Of a stretch of 54,796 nucleotides of DNA, positions 53,574 to 54,796 are shown piece by piece. The stretch comes from Prochlorococcus sp. AG-436-K22 (lineage in GTDB: Bacteria > Cyanobacteriota > Cyanobacteriia > PCC-6307 > Cyanobiaceae). Below the pieces are notes generated by a model. That model worked only from the letters and a program-made list of their open reading frames with translations, was not told the origin of the DNA and searched no databases. The number at the start of each line of letters is the position of its first letter. Positions within the stretch are counted from its first letter, which is position 1. The DNA lies in contig QCPK01000006.1 of NCBI GenBank assembly GCA_003212555.1, positions 1 to 54,796 of the forward strand, read 5' to 3'. Both the position numbers and the translations under genes were made by a program.

Positions 53574-54320
53574 ATGGCTACTAAAAAAAAAGAAGTTATC
53601 ACTCTTGCAAGAATTAAGAGTATTTATACTTTGCTTGAAAATAGCAACTTACAAATAAAAGATATAAATAGAATCAAGAAAAGCGAAGCTATATATATGA
53701 AAATCCTTAACGAAGCCTTAACACATACGTCAACAAACTTATCAGTAAATCATGAAAGACTGGAGTTTCATGGAGATGCAGTTTTAAGACTAGCTGCCTC
53801 AGAATATATTCAAATTCATTTTCCTAAACTAAAAGTTGGAGACCGATCAGCATTGAGAGCTCAATTGGTAAGTGATGAATGGCTCGCGAAAGTTGGCTAT
53901 AAAATTAGGATAAAGGAAGCAATGCTGATAGCTCCTAAAGCTTTGAAAGATGCAGCAGCGACAGAAACAATTTGCGCAGAAGGTACTGAAGCCTTAATAG
54001 GGGCATTGTATGAATGTTTAGACAGTATTCGATCAATTCAGACTTGGCTAGAACCTTATTGGGCGCTGGAAAGCAAAGAAATACTAGCGGATCCTCATAA
54101 GCAAAATGCCAAATCAGCTCTTCAGGAATGGAGCCAGGGCAAAGGATTAAAGCAACCTATATATGAAATCAAAGAAATGTCAAAGCAACATGGCGACCTC
54201 AAAAGGTTCTATTGCAAAGTGCGAATACAAGAGAATTTAATGGGAGAGGGTTGGGGTAGCTCAAGAAAAAAAGCCGAAAAGGAAGCTGCAAAAGAAGCAC
54301 TCATAAATTTAAATAGCTAA
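53574..54320 (+). CDS. rnc: Ribonuclease III
   Basis: Double-strand-specific endonuclease for rRNA and mRNA processing. 248 aa: RNase III domain (about 40-165) and C-terminal dsRNA-binding domain (about 178-246). The signature reads ERLEFHGDAVLRL (Glu61, Glu64, Asp68). In the second metal motif, Glu136-Gly-Thr-Glu139 stands where an Asp followed by Glu is usual, so the Asp114 equivalent (E. coli numbering) is Glu. Cyanobacteria often have two rnc paralogues; this may be the less canonical one. ATG start at 53574. Ends overlap ndhS by 4 bases. Confidence 0.92.
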   Translation: MATKKKEVITLARIKSIYTLLENSNLQIKDINRIKKSEAIYMKILNEALTHTSTNLSVNHERLEFHGDAVLRLAASEYIQIHFPKLKVGDRSALRAQLVSDEWLAKVGYKIRIKEAMLIAPKALKDAAATETICAEGTEALIGALYECLDSIRSIQTWLEPYWALESKEILADPHKQNAKSALQEWSQGKGLKQPIYEIKEMSKQHGDLKRFYCKVRIQENLMGEGWGSSRKKAEKEAAKEALINLNS

Positions 54321-54502
54321 AGAAGATCAAGCTCATTTAATGGAATAGTCAGCAACTTGTCCCAGTTCCCTCCCTCAAAAAGAACAGCTGCTTTTCTCTC
54401 CGTAATACGCTGTACAAAACCTTTGTATCCATTATAAATAGAAGAAGGGTTATTCACAATGACAGATGAGCCTGGAAGGATTAATTCTTCTGAATTACTC
54501 AC
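54317..54502 (-). CDS. ndhS: NAD(P)H dehydrogenase-1 subunit S
   Basis: A 61-aa SH3-like protein: ILPGSSVIVNNPSSIYNGYKGFVQRI and AAVLFEGGNWDKLLTIPLNELDL match NdhS (ssl0352/CRR31 type), the ferredoxin-docking subunit of the photosynthetic NDH-1 complex on the thylakoid. The GGNWDKL signature is clear. The start is GTG 54502; the next upstream codons give no ATG. Overlaps the rnc end by 4 bases; 46 bases from divergent rimM. Confidence 0.85.
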   Translation of the reverse strand: MSNSEELILPGSSVIVNNPSSIYNGYKGFVQRITERKAAVLFEGGNWDKLLTIPLNELDLL

Positions 54503-54548
54503 GTTTTTAGTTCAATCAATTGTTATTTTAAATCTCTTCTAACTAAAG

Positions 54549-54796
54549 ATGTATAAAGAAATCATTTGGTTAACTATTGGAGAGATTGTTGCTCCCCATG
54601 GTCTTAGAGGAGAACTCAGGGTTAATCCTAGCAGTGATTTCCCTGAAAGGTTTTTGGAGTCAGGCCAAAGATGGCTGCAAGAAAAAGATGAAGAACCTCA
54701 AAAGATTGAATTAATATCTGGCAGACAAATACCAGGTAAATCTATTTATGTCGTTTCTTTTCTAGGAATAGATAACCGTTCGTCAGCAGAATTATT
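54549..54796 (+). CDS. rimM: Ribosome maturation factor RimM (3' truncated)
   Basis: Assists 30S ribosome assembly at the S19 region. The first 82 codons are in the window; the gene runs off the right edge. [26 protein letters not shown] is the RimM N-terminal beta-barrel signature. ATG start at 54549; no strong Shine-Dalgarno sequence. Confidence 0.93.
   Translation, partial: MYKEIIWLTIGEIVAPHGLRGELRVNPSSDFPERFLESGQRWLQEKDEEPQKIELISGRQIPGKSIYVVSFLGIDNRSSAEL

Overview
The window looks like a chromosomal segment of a low-light-type Prochlorococcus, or a very close marine picocyanobacterium. The evidence is AT-rich DNA, very short intergenic gaps, cyanobacterial signature genes (psaD, ndhS, a panC-cmk fusion, cyanobacterial gshA, a CAAD/CurT protein, a CrtD-type carotenoid desaturase) and the phycoerythrobilin pathway (ho1, pebA, pebB). 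The species call is inferred from gene content; no database was searched.

Layout. 1-12.5 kb: recA behind a promoter carrying a LexA-like box, a degenerate DinG-like helicase, tyrA, crtD, a fructosamine-kinase-like gene, a ThiF/MoeB-rhodanese protein without its zinc cysteines, a two-domain cobalamin adenosyltransferase, larE, speD, recF and tRNA-Arg(CCG). 12.5-23 kb: a long minus-strand run, mrp > rodA > histidine-kinase-like > psaD > trpE > gshA > ppc > GNAT. 23-27.3 kb: hemF, a cytochrome b6f cofactor-assembly protein, rnd, an LpxB-related protein and tRNA-Cys(GCA).

27.3-32.8 kb is a gene-poor accessory segment beside tRNA-Cys. It holds a TPR plus O-GlcNAc-transferase-type (GT41) gene, a membrane GT-C glycosyltransferase-like gene, decayed non-coding DNA and, on the minus strand, a compact RNA carrying the Yfr1 signature ACTCCTCACAC with its own -10 box and intrinsic terminator. 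Two short genes follow: a 43-aa membrane protein and a 51-aa four-cysteine protein.

33-41.6 kb: purM, panC-cmk, a low-molecular-weight phosphatase, ho1-pebA-pebB and icd. 41.6-48 kb is a minus-strand series (alpha/beta hydrolase, aldose-epimerase-like, D-lactate dehydrogenase, FMN alpha-hydroxy-acid oxidase, four-carbon acid sugar kinase) that suggests hydroxy-acid oxidation and salvage in a phototroph. 48-54.8 kb: an Na+/H+ antiporter, glgP, two small conserved proteins, tRNA-Arg(CCT), rnpB, rnc, ndhS and the start of rimM.

Convergent gene pairs often abut or overlap by 4-14 bases, which is typical of a streamlined genome. Many of the longest possible frames begin at TTG; I moved starts to a nearby ATG where the reading supports it. 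The best leads are the Yfr1-like RNA, the hydroxy-acid cluster with an orphan LarE nearby, the glycosyltransferase segment beside tRNA-Cys, and several conserved-fold proteins that appear to have lost canonical active-site or metal-site residues.
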